Assembly (NCBI GenBank): GCA_011800155.1
Contig: CM022372.1
Location: 124,001-188,000, forward strand
Direction of reading: 5' to 3'
Length of the DNA stretch: 64,000 nucleotides
Source: Flammulina velutipes
Lineage: Eukaryota; Basidiomycota; Agaricomycetes; Agaricales; Physalacriaceae
In this document: one piece after another, positions 55,443 to 64,000 of the stretch
Numbering within the stretch: the stretch's first letter is position 1
How the letters are laid out: every line of letters starts with the position of its first letter
Position numbers and translations under genes: made by a program
Notes under the pieces: model-generated
What the model was told of the DNA's origin: nothing
The model's database searches: none
What the model saw: only the letters and a program-made list of their open reading frames with translations

Positions 55443-56911
55443 CACCCTATGACATAGGGAAAACCTGTTATAGCCCTGTAGTGACGGGGCTGAACAACGC
55501 GTTGTTCACTGTAAGAGAAATTGCACTTGCAAGGGGGCATGCCGGATGGTGGAGCGGGATGGGTACTATATATGGATTAGGAATTGATGGGGACAAATAG
55601 AGATTGATGGGGAGCAGAGGATGCGGGATGGGGACAGGGGAAATGTGGCCACACAGGAATCCGGACCTAGGGATTGATGGGAACTGATGGGATTGATGGG
55701 AGAGGGGATGAGGGATGGGGGCAGCAGGGGAATTGGGGGCAGGGAACAATTGTGGCACCACGATATATACTGGGCTATTGCCAGGGTATGAAAGGGATGA
55801 TTGTAGGTTGAAAAATAAAATTCTTTCTAACTATCAGAAACATGAATGGGGATGTGGCAGCTACTGAAACCAATAACAAAACGATGTGTGGCGCATTTTT
55901 AATCAAGGAGCACATACCTCGGGTCAACCTGGGGTTGATCTAGATGTCTTCCTATTGAAAAATGAATGTGTGCAGCACAAAGAACCATGTAAAAACACGA
56001 AGATTTGGCTGAGAAACAAGCAGAACATTATTGAAAATCCATTAAAAAGCACCAAAAAGGGAGCAGCACTTTGCCCTCGCTTGGGGGTGACCTGGAACCA
56101 CTTGTAGGTCGTCCAGACACCTTTGGGGCATTGTATATGTCACTCAGTTAGGTCCCCAGGTCAACAGAACCCTTGGATATGATCAAAATGCCAAAAACCC
56201 GGACCACATAGGTTTGGGCCACACTATCAACTTGTCATGACCTGGGGACACACCTCATATTCGAAGATATATGTATATAATGCTCTAATCATGAGTTAGA
56301 TGAAGTCTGGAGTGTGAAAAATGCAGTCAAAACCTTGGATATACCCCAAATAATGTCCCCCACCAAAGCACATATACCATCAACTTCCCCTGACCTCTGG
56401 GTCGTTCCAATGTGTTCTATTATCAATATGTCATCCTCTCAAGTGTTCGTTTGAGAGGGTAAACATTGTAATTATTCAATTCAGTTTGATATATGTGCTG
56501 AAATATATGTTTTTGTACTCTAAACTAGCTAAAATATGTTCGAACACCCTTTGGTAGTCTGTTTTACTATAGACCAGTCCACGACTGGTCGCACCGGTCT
56601 TTTGGCAGTCCTAAATATTCCCATCCAACCTCAGGACTGCCAACTGGGACCAGTCTTTTTTCCGACCGGTCTTTTTCTCTTGGCAGTCTTTTTGCGGTCT
56701 GGTCCGGTCCAGTTGGCAGTCATTTGGCAGTCCATAGGACCGGACCTTAAAGGTCTTTCCTAATCCATATGTAGTACTCATCCCGCCCCATCCCAACCCG
56801 CCCCACCACCCAGCAAGCCCCTTGCAAGTCCAATTTCTCTTACAGTGAACAACACATTGTTCAGCCCCATCACTACAGGGCTACAACATGTTATCCCTAT
56901 GTCATAGGGTG
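55443..56911. mobile_element. Foldback element F, internally rearranged
   Basis: Ends CACCCTATGACATAGGG and CCCTATGTCATAGGGTG. Flanks TCGACTG (55436-55442) and TCGGCCG (56912-56918) agree at 5 of 7 bases, both differences being transitions, so they are probably an aged TSD. The left arm is complete to about 56430. Instead of the rest of the spacer and right arm there is about 330 bp of GGTCC-rich sequence related to the TA-flanked element (56434-56760), then a short right tip. It interrupts the large gene between exons encoding KKRKGN and AEGNERK. Confidence 0.8.
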
Positions 56912-57276
56912 TCGGCCGGCTGTTTCAACATTAGCATGCATGACCAGTTAATATGTAGGGTGTACCCTGGTCATATCCACCGCTTTCTGGCATGGACATA
57001 TTAGAGAATGGTCCAACGAAGATGTAAGCGACTCACATTGCCTTTCCGCTTCTTTGCTTTTCGGGATTTATCACCTTGTCCGTCGGAGCCCTGAGTCATA
57101 CTTGAAAACACTGCAAGCAAGACCAAAGATGGGACATACCTCGTCGCTCTCCGGGACAAACGGTTTGAAGGTAACCCTCTTCCGCTTGGGCTTCCCGAGG
57201 GCCAACCGCCTGAGCTCCTCATCACCCAAAGTCTCAAGATCTAGATTAATGATGTATGGCGAAGAGGGGCGCGAAA

Positions 57277-57392
57277 CCGGAACCGTGACCGGTCTAACTG
57301 CCAAACTGGTCCCGGTTCTATCCAGTTACAGTAGTCAAGACCGGTTAGACCGCGGGCCCAGTTTGACTGGTTCAGAACTAGTCAGACCATGG
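57277..57392. repeat. GGTC-rich repeat remnant
   Basis: A run of ACCGGTC, AACTGGTC and GACCGGTTAGACCGC motifs like the subterminal part of the element at 36911-37792. It sits at the 5' end of the large minus-strand gene and may have truncated it. Confidence 0.5.
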
Positions 57393-57601
57393 ACAACAAC
57401 ATCAGAGCCCGAAGCAACCGGGTCTATGCAACATGTTTAACCACCAGAAGGCATTAGAGTGCGCGTACCTTTTCCACAGGCTGACCCGTAATCTACCGTG
57501 CACAAAGTTAGTTAGTACATGTGGCCTCCATAGTGCGTTGTTAAAGTTACGAATAAGGTGTTTTGAGCAATAGCTACTCAACATTCCTCCCAGGTCCATC
57601 T

Positions 57602-57837
57602 TGCCTCCCGCAATTCATTTGGCTTCATAAGACAGGTCCACCCACGCGCATTTAAAGAACCACTCGCCCTGTAAGATCTCTAATAAGCCGTTGTCGCCAT
57701 CCCGCACAACCCGGCAGACGTACCTGGTCAAGTTTATGGCCTTGGATGGACCTCACAGCGTATGCCTCATCCAGCCAGGTTGTGAACGTAACTTTCCATT
57801 GAGGGCGCTTCATGGGAGTAGACGGATCATCGTCCAA
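57602..57837 (-). CDS. Possible two-exon fragment, hypothetical
   Basis: The minus strand reads MDDDPSTPMKRPQWKVTFTT and WLDEAYAVRSIQGHKLDQ. A GTACGT donor near 57725 and a TTACAG acceptor near 57671 would continue into GEWFFKCAWVDLSYEAK. It may be a displaced 5' portion of the large gene at 51.3-57.3 kb. Low certainty. Confidence 0.3.
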
Positions 57838-58156
57838 GCTTTGCTCGTTAACGTGTGCCAGAGCCCCTACAGTCTTGCCTCTGTCGCTTTTCAGATCATT
57901 CTATCAAGGTCTTGGTAGCGTCGTGCTTTACCAACGTTGACCGTGTTTGTTTCTGCAGTAGATCCCGAACACCCGCTTCAAACATCGTTATTGACACGCC
58001 TCTGCTTAAGGTCACAAGAGCTGGGTGTAGGCCAAAACCGGGGCCGAAGCCCCCCATAGAATTGCGGATCGAGAACGGCTATACAAACAGTTGAGATAAC
58101 TAACAGATAAATAGAAAGGCCGTTGTATAAATAAGAAGAGGGAAGAGGAGGGTGGG

Positions 58157-60667
58157 AGAGCGAAAAACAGAGTGGCTATAGCACCCAATACAGGTAAGTA
58201 AATGATGCTCAAGAGCGAAGCTCTGTTGCATACCTATAGCATCCAATACAGACACAAGAAAAGCGAAGCTTTTCAAAGGCAAGAGAAGCGGACTGTGTGG
58301 ACACAGTAATAAGCATCAGTTTGCGAGGCAAACTGGTAGACATACCAGTCAACAGTGAATAGAACACTAGAGCGAAGCTCTGTGGACAACAAAGGCAAGT
58401 TCACTGCAAACTGGGCTGTCAGATCGAGCTAGGATCCAACAAGCAGACTGTGCACTCACCTCAATGCACAAGTGCGGAGCACAAAGGGCAGAAAGGGTGA
58501 GCACACAGCAGACCATTGACTACATGCCTTGGAGCGTCCCCTGGCTGCCACTGCGGACGCAACTGCGCCATGTGCAAGCCAAGGGCCAAGTGCATCTATC
58601 AAGATCTAGAATGGGGCCTAGGAGCAAAAGTGGAGCAAAGGCACAATCCCGACTCGGGATTGCGTGCTGCGCAGTCGCTCTAGGCGCGCCAAGATGCGGA
58701 TATGTATCCGGCTTATGAATGTGCAATGACCGAACGGATAGCTGTAGATCCGGGGCCAGGAACAGGCCGAGAAACCCGAGTGCTCAACTCCGTGAGAGCA
58801 GACTTTGCGTTCTAGCGAATGCAGGAGTGGTCGCAGCGACTAGGGAAAAGTGGTGTCGAGTAGCGCATAAAACGAGCGTTCGAATGGTATATACCATAGG
58901 GTCGCCGGTGAGCAAAGTGAAAATAGCGAAAACAACCAAAGTGCCCAACTTTTTGAGAGCAGACTTTGCTTGTTTGCAAGATAGCGAGTGAAGCTATGGC
59001 TGCGGACCAACAGGCGGTGACAGTGGTGGTAGAAGGAAAGGAACAGAAAAAAGGGACAGGAGCGAAGCCAGCGGCATGGAATATTGAAGCAGGATCTGAT
59101 CACATGTGACAATTCCTACCAAATCTCTTTTCTTCATACTACCAACATCGCCTGTCTTGCCTTTGCAATTTCTGTCAGCAGTACGATGAGCGTACAAGCA
59201 GTTGGCAACTCAGAATGTTCCGCTGCCTGATGCCACACAAAGAGCCCTGCCGACCTAGGAATATTTAACATCACACAAGCACATAGGGAGCGCCACAATG
59301 TGGTCCTGACGGTCCTCCCTCATGATCCCCAGTCTGGCGGAGGCAAGGTGTCGTTTCCTGGGCCAAAAAATGGCTCGGGTAAGTAGAAAATATACAGAGG
59401 GTCAAGGGGTGGCAATGTCGCCTGGCCATTTTTTGGATGTGACATGTGCTGCAAATTTGCACCATATTTGCGATGTTGAACGCTAGACAAAGGGTGAGTC
59501 GTGTGGCGTGCAGGATCAGCTGCAAACACACAAAAAAGCTCGCGGTCAGTGTTCTAGAATCTGTTCAAACAGTTGATACCCTCCGTAAAACGGTGAGTAG
59601 CCTCTGTCAATGGATAGTGGTAAGAGGTAGAGAATGAAAAAGCCACGCGACGAATGCAGTCCGGACTTGCAGATGAGTCAGACCGGCATTTGTCGAAGTA
59701 AAGGCGGGTTCCGAGGGTAAGGAGGCTTTTCAGAGGCCTCTGCCTCGACTCACCGTTCCGTAACCGCACTCCTACCTCCTTCACTATGCCCCCTACCTTA
59801 TACCACTTGGTCCGTGGCCATAGCTTCACTCGCTATCTTGCAAACAAGCAAAGTCTGCTCTCAAAAAGTTGAGCACTTTGGTTGTTTTTGCTATTTCCAC
59901 TACCTTGCTCGCTGGCGACCCTATCGTGCCATATACCATTCGAACGGTCATTTAACGCGCTACTCGACACCACTTTTCCCTAGTCGCTGCGACCACTCCT
60001 GCATTCGCTACAACACAAAGTCTGCTCTCACGGAGTTGAGCACTCGGGTTTCTCGGCCTGTTCCTGGCCCCGGATCTACAGCTATCCGTTCGGTCATTGC
60101 ACATTCATAAGCCGGATACATATCCGCATCTTGGCGCGCCTAGAGCGACTGCGCAGCACGCAATCCCGAGTCGGGATTGTGCCTTTGCTCCACTTTTGCT
60201 CCTAGGCCCCATTCTAGATCTTGATAGATGCACTTGGCCCTTGGCTTGCACATGGCGCAGTTGCGTCCGCAGTGGCAGCCAGGGGACGCTCCAAGGCATG
60301 TAGTCAATGGTCTGCTGTGTGCTCACCCTTTTTGCCCTTTGTGCTCCGCACTTGTGCATTGAGGTGAGTGCACAGTCTGCTTGTTGGATCCTAGCTCGAT
60401 CTAACAGCCCCAGTTTGCAGTGAACTTGCCTTTGTTGTCCACAGAGCTTCGCTCTAGTGTTCTATTCACTGTTGACTGGTATGTCTACCAGTTTGCCTCG
60501 CAAACTGATGCTTATTACTGTGTCCATACAGTCTGCTTCTCTTGCCTTTGAAAAGCTTCGCTTTTCTTGTGTCTGTATTGGGTGCTATAGGTATGCAACA
60601 GAGCTTCGCTCTTGAGCATCATTTACTTACCTGTATTGGGTGCTATAGCCACTCTGTTTTTCGCTCT
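58157..60667. repeat. 0.85 kb inverted repeat at the DIRS 5' side
   Basis: Arms 58157-59009 and 59808-60667 are inverted copies with modest divergence, separated by a 798-bp spacer in which I recognise no gene. The outer edge of both arms ends at CGCTCT beside the gag-like start region; beyond it the two sides differ. The left arm may be the inverted terminal repeat of another DIRS copy, or a head-to-head 5' fragment. Confidence 0.85.
60400..60667 (+). promoter_or_regulatory. Hairpin-rich DIRS leader
   Basis: Three short palindromes share a TTC centre: AGAGCTTCGCTCT at 60443 and 60600, and AAAAGCTTCGCTTTT at 60551. CAGTTTGCCTCGCAAACTG at 60489 is another hairpin. The 18-mer CTGTATTGGGTGCTATAG is repeated at 60573 and 60631. 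All are mirrored in the left inverted arm. They may be RNA structures used in packaging, translation or template circularisation; this is inference. Confidence 0.5.
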
Positions 60668-60709
60668 ATCTGCCTGCTCCTTCGTCGCACATCACTCCCA
60701 AATCTCTCT

Positions 60710-62014
60710 ATGTCTCATGTCTCTGATTCAGAGTCTGAGATTGAGCTTCCACCACCTCGTCCAGCCAGGACTTCAGCCCCTCGTCGTCCTATCCTCTCCT
60801 CTGAGCCTGACGAGACCGCTGAGGAGGTCCGGCAGCGTGCACTGCGCTTGCAGGCCCTTGTTAGCCGCTTCGAAGATGGTGAATTCCCCTCGTTGCGCGA
60901 TTTCTACACCGCTTGTCGCGCTACAGGAGCCAGCAATGCAGAAATCCTCGACTATCAGGACCAAATCCGGCCTATCTACCAGCAGCGTCACGCTCCCATC
61001 GCTCCTGAGCCTGTTGCAGACGACGCAGAGCCCATTCAAACTGAGGAGGTGCGACGAGCCCTTCGTGAAACTCAGTGGGCCGCGTTTGAAGCCAAGGTCA
61101 ACGCTTTGCAGGACACTGAACCGGTCTCTACTGCCTTCCTGGACCGTCTCCTTGCGTCCGCTTCTACCTCCACTTCCGGAATCTCGAGTTCCGTCCTTGC
61201 AGCTGCCCCTCACCTTGCCAAACTCATTACTCCGGAGTCGCAGGACCCCATCTTGCAACAAACCTTCAAGTTGCGGTCCGCGTTCGGAGCTGAGAAGGAC
61301 GTCGATGGTATCGTTGACCTCCTCCAGTCCCAGCATATCCTTGATCCTTTCGCCCGGTCCCTGTGGCGCCTTATTGTCCAGGACCGCTTTGTCGATTTCG
61401 AAAAGCTCTATGCATCCATTGTGGGCTCGTCTGATGTCTATGATGATGGCAAGGAGTTTGCTGGAGGTTACTTGCTGGTCAAGAAGGAAGGCTTTGCTGC
61501 ACGTCGTCCGCTCTCTAACGAAGCGGACTGGACTCGTGTTTTTGAGGCTTGGTCCTCTGGTGTTGGACTTGTCTATCCACACCGCATTCCGGAGCTTGTT
61601 GCATATCGCAAGCTTATCATTGAGCTCTTTCGAGCCGGATCTGCGGACCCCCTCTTCCCTATTCGTGTGGATAAGGATGTTCGTGAGCGCTATTCCAAGG
61701 CGCCTTTCCGCATGGATGACCGCAATGTCATCTCTCTTCCCCTCCTGTCTCAACTCCTTCGTGCAGGCCCTTCTTCGCAGAAGCGCTCGCTTGAGGACCG
61801 CATCCAGCAGGCGCCTGGCAAGCGTCGTGCAGTGGTGTGTCTCAACTGGAACCTTGGTCGTTGCTCGGAGCCTTGCGTTGGGAAGCGCATGCATGGCCAG
61901 TGCTCCGAGTGTAGTGGTAAACATGCTGCCAACACCAGGGACCAGTGCAGAATCGCTCTCTCAGCCAAGCGAGGCATCTCTAGTGGCGGAACGAGTGCTA
62001 GCAGCTCAGCTTAG
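60710..62014 (+). CDS. DIRS gag-like protein
   Basis: About 434 residues. I chose the ATG at 60710 (MSHVSDSESEIELPPPRPA) because the upstream in-frame ATG at 60542 lies in the hairpin-rich leader and encodes low-information sequence. The N-terminus is acidic and Pro-rich, and a helical body follows (EVRQRALRLQALVSRFEDGE, LLVKKEGFAARRPLSNEADW). A C-terminal Cys/His region, CLNWNLGRC followed by HGQCSECSGKH and C, resembles the zinc-binding motif of DIRS-type gag proteins. It should coat element RNA in the cytoplasm. The RT frame overlaps its 3' end. Confidence 0.8.
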   Translation: MSHVSDSESEIELPPPRPARTSAPRRPILSSEPDETAEEVRQRALRLQALVSRFEDGEFPSLRDFYTACRATGASNAEILDYQDQIRPIYQQRHAPIAPEPVADDAEPIQTEEVRRALRETQWAAFEAKVNALQDTEPVSTAFLDRLLASASTSTSGISSSVLAAAPHLAKLITPESQDPILQQTFKLRSAFGAEKDVDGIVDLLQSQHILDPFARSLWRLIVQDRFVDFEKLYASIVGSSDVYDDGKEFAGGYLLVKKEGFAARRPLSNEADWTRVFEAWSSGVGLVYPHRIPELVAYRKLIIELFRAGSADPLFPIRVDKDVRERYSKAPFRMDDRNVISLPLLSQLLRAGPSSQKRSLEDRIQQAPGKRRAVVCLNWNLGRCSEPCVGKRMHGQCSECSGKHAANTRDQCRIALSAKRGISSGGTSASSSA

Positions 62015-63890
62015 GACGAGATCGCTTGGAAAGCGCAAAGCGTCGGACTCTGGTGGAGATCCTGGACCTCGTTTCAGGCGAGGCTATGTCTTTACTCCGC
62101 GTGTATCATTATCTGCTCAATCAACGGAGCCTCCCTCCATTTCTTCCACTTATACTGCTGCTCCGCTCCCTTCTCCTCCTGATCGTATCCTCAACGACCC
62201 GCAGATCCAAGCCTCACTGACTGCGCTATCCGCCTATATCAAAGTCTCTACTCCCTTTGACGTTGACCGCCTCGAACGCATCCTCTCCACTCATCCCAAC
62301 CAGCCTTTTGTTGCCTCTGTCATTCGTTCGCTTCGTGTAGGCTTCTGGCCGTTCCACGATGGCGAGTGGGAGCAGCATCTGAAGGAGCGCTATGAGAACT
62401 ACTCAGACGACCCGGTGGACTTGGCTGAGATCCGCAAATATCGTGATCAGGAGGTGACTGCAGGTCGTTGGAGCCCAGCGCTTCCGGCCAACTTTCAGTT
62501 GCTTCCTGGCATGCGCGTCTCGCCTATGTTCGTTGTCTGGCAGCGCGACGGTGACAAGGAGAAGGCTCGCATCGTGATGGACCACTCAGGCAATGGTCTC
62601 AACGATGGCATCTCTCGTGAAGACGCCAAAGTCCGGTACGACGACATGCATTCATTTGCACAAGTCCTGGATGATGTGCGCCGCTCTCACCCTCACGAAG
62701 ATCTTGTTCTCTTCAAGAGCGATGTCTCCAAGGCTTTCCTTAACCTCCCAGCGCATCCGATTTGGCAGCTGCACCAAGTTGTCACTGTGGATGGCCGCTT
62801 CCACCTCGTTCGTCGCCTTATCCTGGGCACGCGGACATCACCTCGTTGTTGGTGTTCGCTTTCTGGCCTTCTTAACTGGGCTGCCTGGCAGTTAGGCATT
62901 CCGGACCTTCATGATTACATGGACGACTTCTTTGGCTGGGACTTTAACCGCAACCTTGTCCTTTTCCATGGCAAGCAGCGGCCGCATCGTCAAGTCCAAC
63001 TCCTCGTCTTCTGGGACTACATCGCGTGTCCTTACGACGACAAGAAGCAGGAGCATGGCACCTCTCTCAAAATCATTGGTTTCTGGGTTGACATCACTCG
63101 AGGCTCTATGTCTCTGTCCCCAGACTCTATCACTCTCATGGTCGCAGACATCTCTGGCTTCCTTGCTCATCCCTCTCGCAAGCCTCCTCTTCGTGATTGG
63201 CAGCGCTTGGCCGGATATTTGAACTGGGCACTCAATGTCCTGCCTTGGGCTCGACCAGCGTTGACTGAGATGTATCGCAAAATGCGAGGCAAAGCTATTA
63301 GCTTCCGCGGTATCCCTATCAACGCGGAGGTGAAGCAGGACTTGACTTGGTTTATCACTGTTGCAGAGCAGTGCATTGGCATTCGTTTCGCAGATGCGCA
63401 GTCTTGGGCAGACTCTGATGCAGACTTTGTTGGTTGGACCGATGCGAGCAACCTGGGCTTATCCTTTGTCTATGCAGGCAATGGGTTCGCTTATCAGCTT
63501 CGTCCACCAGCAGCTACAGCACCGAAGACAGACATCTTCTTTCGTGAGCTGCTAGCTATTCTCTGTCTCATCCATCATGCCGCTTCAATGTCCTCTCCCC
63601 CTCGTCGAATCCTTATCCACTCAGACAGCATGGACTCTGTTGCAGTCTTCAACAGCTTGGCCGCTTCCGAGTCCTCTCACAACTCCATTCTTCTTGCTGT
63701 TGCTGAGATTGTTCTGCGCACTGGCATTGATGTCCGAGTTCGGCACATTGCTGGTAAGCTGAACGTCCGGGCAGACCTATTGTCTCGCCTGTTGTTTGTC
63801 GATTATGGCAAGCAGTTTCCCTCTGACCGCGTCCGCTCGTTTGAGCCTCCAAGAGAGCTCCTGCCGACGCGATGGAGAGAGTGCTTTTAG
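61986..63890 (+). CDS. DIRS reverse transcriptase and RNase H
   Basis: Frame shifted relative to gag, with meaningful sequence from about 61986 (the frame is open further upstream but reads as gag shadow). Expression would need frameshifting or reinitiation. RT motifs: KARIVMDHSGNGLNDGI, LVLFKSDVSKAFLNLP, LILGTRTSPRCW, the catalytic YMDDFFGWDFN, and LKIIGFWVDITRG. The RNase H part has GWTDASNLGLSFVYAG, FFRELLAILCLI, ILIHSDSMDSVAVFNSL and HIAGKLNVRADLLSR. There are no internal stops. The stop at 63888 overlaps the next ORF by 19 nt. Confidence 0.9.
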   Translation, partial: AERVLAAQLRTRSLGKRKASDSGGDPGPRFRRGYVFTPRVSLSAQSTEPPSISSTYTAAPLPSPPDRILNDPQIQASLTALSAYIKVSTPFDVDRLERILSTHPNQPFVASVIRSLRVGFWPFHDGEWEQHLKERYENYSDDPVDLAEIRKYRDQEVTAGRWSPALPANFQLLPGMRVSPMFVVWQRDGDKEKARIVMDHSGNGLNDGISREDAKVRYDDMHSFAQVLDDVRRSHPHEDLVLFKSDVSKAFLNLPAHPIWQLHQVVTVDGRFHLVRRLILGTRTSPRCWCSLSGLLNWAAWQLGIPDLHDYMDDFFGWDFNRNLVLFHGKQRPHRQVQLLVFWDYIACPYDDKKQEHGTSLKIIGFWVDITRGSMSLSPDSITLMVADISGFLAHPSRKPPLRDWQRLAGYLNWALNVLPWARPALTEMYRKMRGKAISFRGIPINAEVKQDLTWFITVAEQCIGIRFADAQSWADSDADFVGWTDASNLGLSFVYAGNGFAYQLRPPAATAPKTDIFFRELLAILCLIHHAASMSSPPRRILIHSDSMDSVAVFNSLAASESSHNSILLAVAEIVLRTGIDVRVRHIAGKLNVRADLLSRLLFVDYGKQFPSDRVRSFEPPRELLPTRWRECF

Positions 63891-64000
63891 AGGCCTTGGG
63901 CGAGGAGAGTGTGCGCAAATCTGCCAACTCTTCTCGCCCACCCATGGACTTGGAGAAACTAGACGAACTCGTCCTCTATCTCCAGGTCCATGCCATCGAG
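63872..64000 (+). CDS. Third DIRS ORF, probable tyrosine recombinase, partial
   Basis: An ATG at 63872, overlapping the RT stop, opens MERVLLEALGEESVRKSANS and continues open to the window edge (LEKLDELVLYLQVHAIE). Position and overlap are as expected for the DIRS tyrosine recombinase, but only 43 residues are visible and no catalytic residues are included. Confidence 0.55.
   Translation, partial: MERVLLEALGEESVRKSANSSRPPMDLEKLDELVLYLQVHAIE

Larger units (their letters stand above)
51273..57304 (-). pseudogene. Large unrecognised gene broken by three transposons
   Basis: Minus-strand, at least ten exons. From the 5' side: INLDLETLGDEELRRLALGK, a basic KSRKAKKRKGN segment, foldback F, AEGNERKTPAAKKKKKALKK, GAQDDDASHE, then a long conserved-looking body (VLYKGLESTGYVKLNLLIKE, DITHGERCTLAGYKINTDG; then LWMIAESLNALPSGASRAVF; then RVSADLREIMDKAFVLRLEP). 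After about 53820 come a stop, a frameshift near 53730, LAKHLFYMVHTPLAEYFEGV, a TGA, VDEFWKTFNLLARAVHLYS and EYITYREMFKDFSTFDLFLN. MITE B2, more coding sequence, MITE A3 and the acidic 3' end follow. Restoring each TSD closes the frame (for example DKKLVA-LLKHECIFG across A3). I do not recognise the family. Confidence 0.65.
59808..64000 (+). mobile_element. DIRS-like (tyrosine-recombinase) retrotransposon, 3' part beyond window
   Basis: A leader (59808-60709) precedes a gag-like ORF, a reverse transcriptase / RNase H ORF and an overlapping third ORF that runs off the edge. No LTRs, protease or DDE integrase are present. The RT sequence and gene order fit DIRS elements, which integrate by a tyrosine recombinase. 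The visible ORFs are open, so this copy is much younger than the Gypsy element. The left boundary is set at the inverted repeat and is approximate. Confidence 0.78.

Noticed and set aside
60773..61924. 383-codon minus-strand ORF opposite the DIRS gag-like gene
   Set aside because: It is antisense to a well-supported gene and has no recognisable motif; probably a codon-bias shadow.
60612..61985. Upstream half of the 1092-codon ORF over the gag-like gene
   Set aside because: It overlaps gag in another frame and is Ser/Leu-rich shadow sequence. RT-like content begins only near 61986.

Overview
This 64 kb window looks like a transposon-saturated, probably heterochromatic stretch of an agaricomycete (mushroom-forming basidiomycete) genome. 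The signs are many introns of about 45-60 nt, a KDZ-type transposase with a CxC2 cysteine cluster, a fungal TET/JBP-like oxygenase, a DIRS retrotransposon, a chromodomain Ty3/Gypsy element, and Tnp2-like CMC genes of basidiomycete type. Most ordinary genes are interrupted by an insertion. In several cases the target-site duplication (TSD) can be read and the reading frame closes exactly when the insert and one TSD copy are removed.

Layout, left to right. At 1-4.7 kb there is a partial minus-strand gene, a small gene broken at codon 11 by a 602-bp hAT MITE, an apparently intact viroplasmin/RNase H1-N-like gene, and a second 602-bp MITE. A 2.6 kb long-inverted-repeat ('foldback') element A spans 4.7-7.3 kb. 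A decayed transposase-like gene occupies 7.4-10.4 kb, and an unrecognised multi-exon gene 11.9-13.3 kb. At 13.5-19.5 kb an intact-looking two-gene CMC (CACTA-like) transposon sits in codon 5 of a RING-finger gene whose remainder lies at 19.5-20.6 kb. A KDZ transposase pseudogene occupies 22.0-28.7 kb and is split by foldback element B. A small minus-strand gene (29.2-29.7 kb) and a TET/JBP-like oxygenase pseudogene (30.1-32.3 kb) follow; the oxygenase is split by a 1.48 kb element with 2-bp TSDs. Foldback C covers 32.3-35.6 kb. A shattered Ty3/Gypsy chromovirus covers 35.6-43.8 kb, with nested MITEs and an inverted RT block. A second, 5'-truncated KDZ copy is at 43.8-45.5 kb, degenerate repeats and another 1.44 kb element at 45.9-48.1 kb, and foldback E at 48.5-51.3 kb. 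A large unrecognised minus-strand gene (51.3-57.3 kb) is broken by two hAT MITEs and foldback F. From 58.2 kb to the edge is a DIRS-like retrotransposon (gag-like, RT/RNase H, start of a third ORF) behind an 0.85 kb inverted duplication.

Functionally the window is an archive of nested transposition. The CMC element is the best candidate for a recently active autonomous element: both reading frames are open through every proposed splice. The other protein-coding elements carry premature stops that are mostly CGA to TGA (Arg to stop), the footprint of deamination at CpG. The KDZ/TET-JBP pairing matches the association described for mushroom genomes. The least familiar material is the foldback family (CACCC ends, 7-bp TSDs, about 1.1 kb arms) and the 1.44-1.48 kb family with CATCWGG ends and 2-bp TSDs. 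All family assignments rest on reading motifs by eye; no database search was possible.
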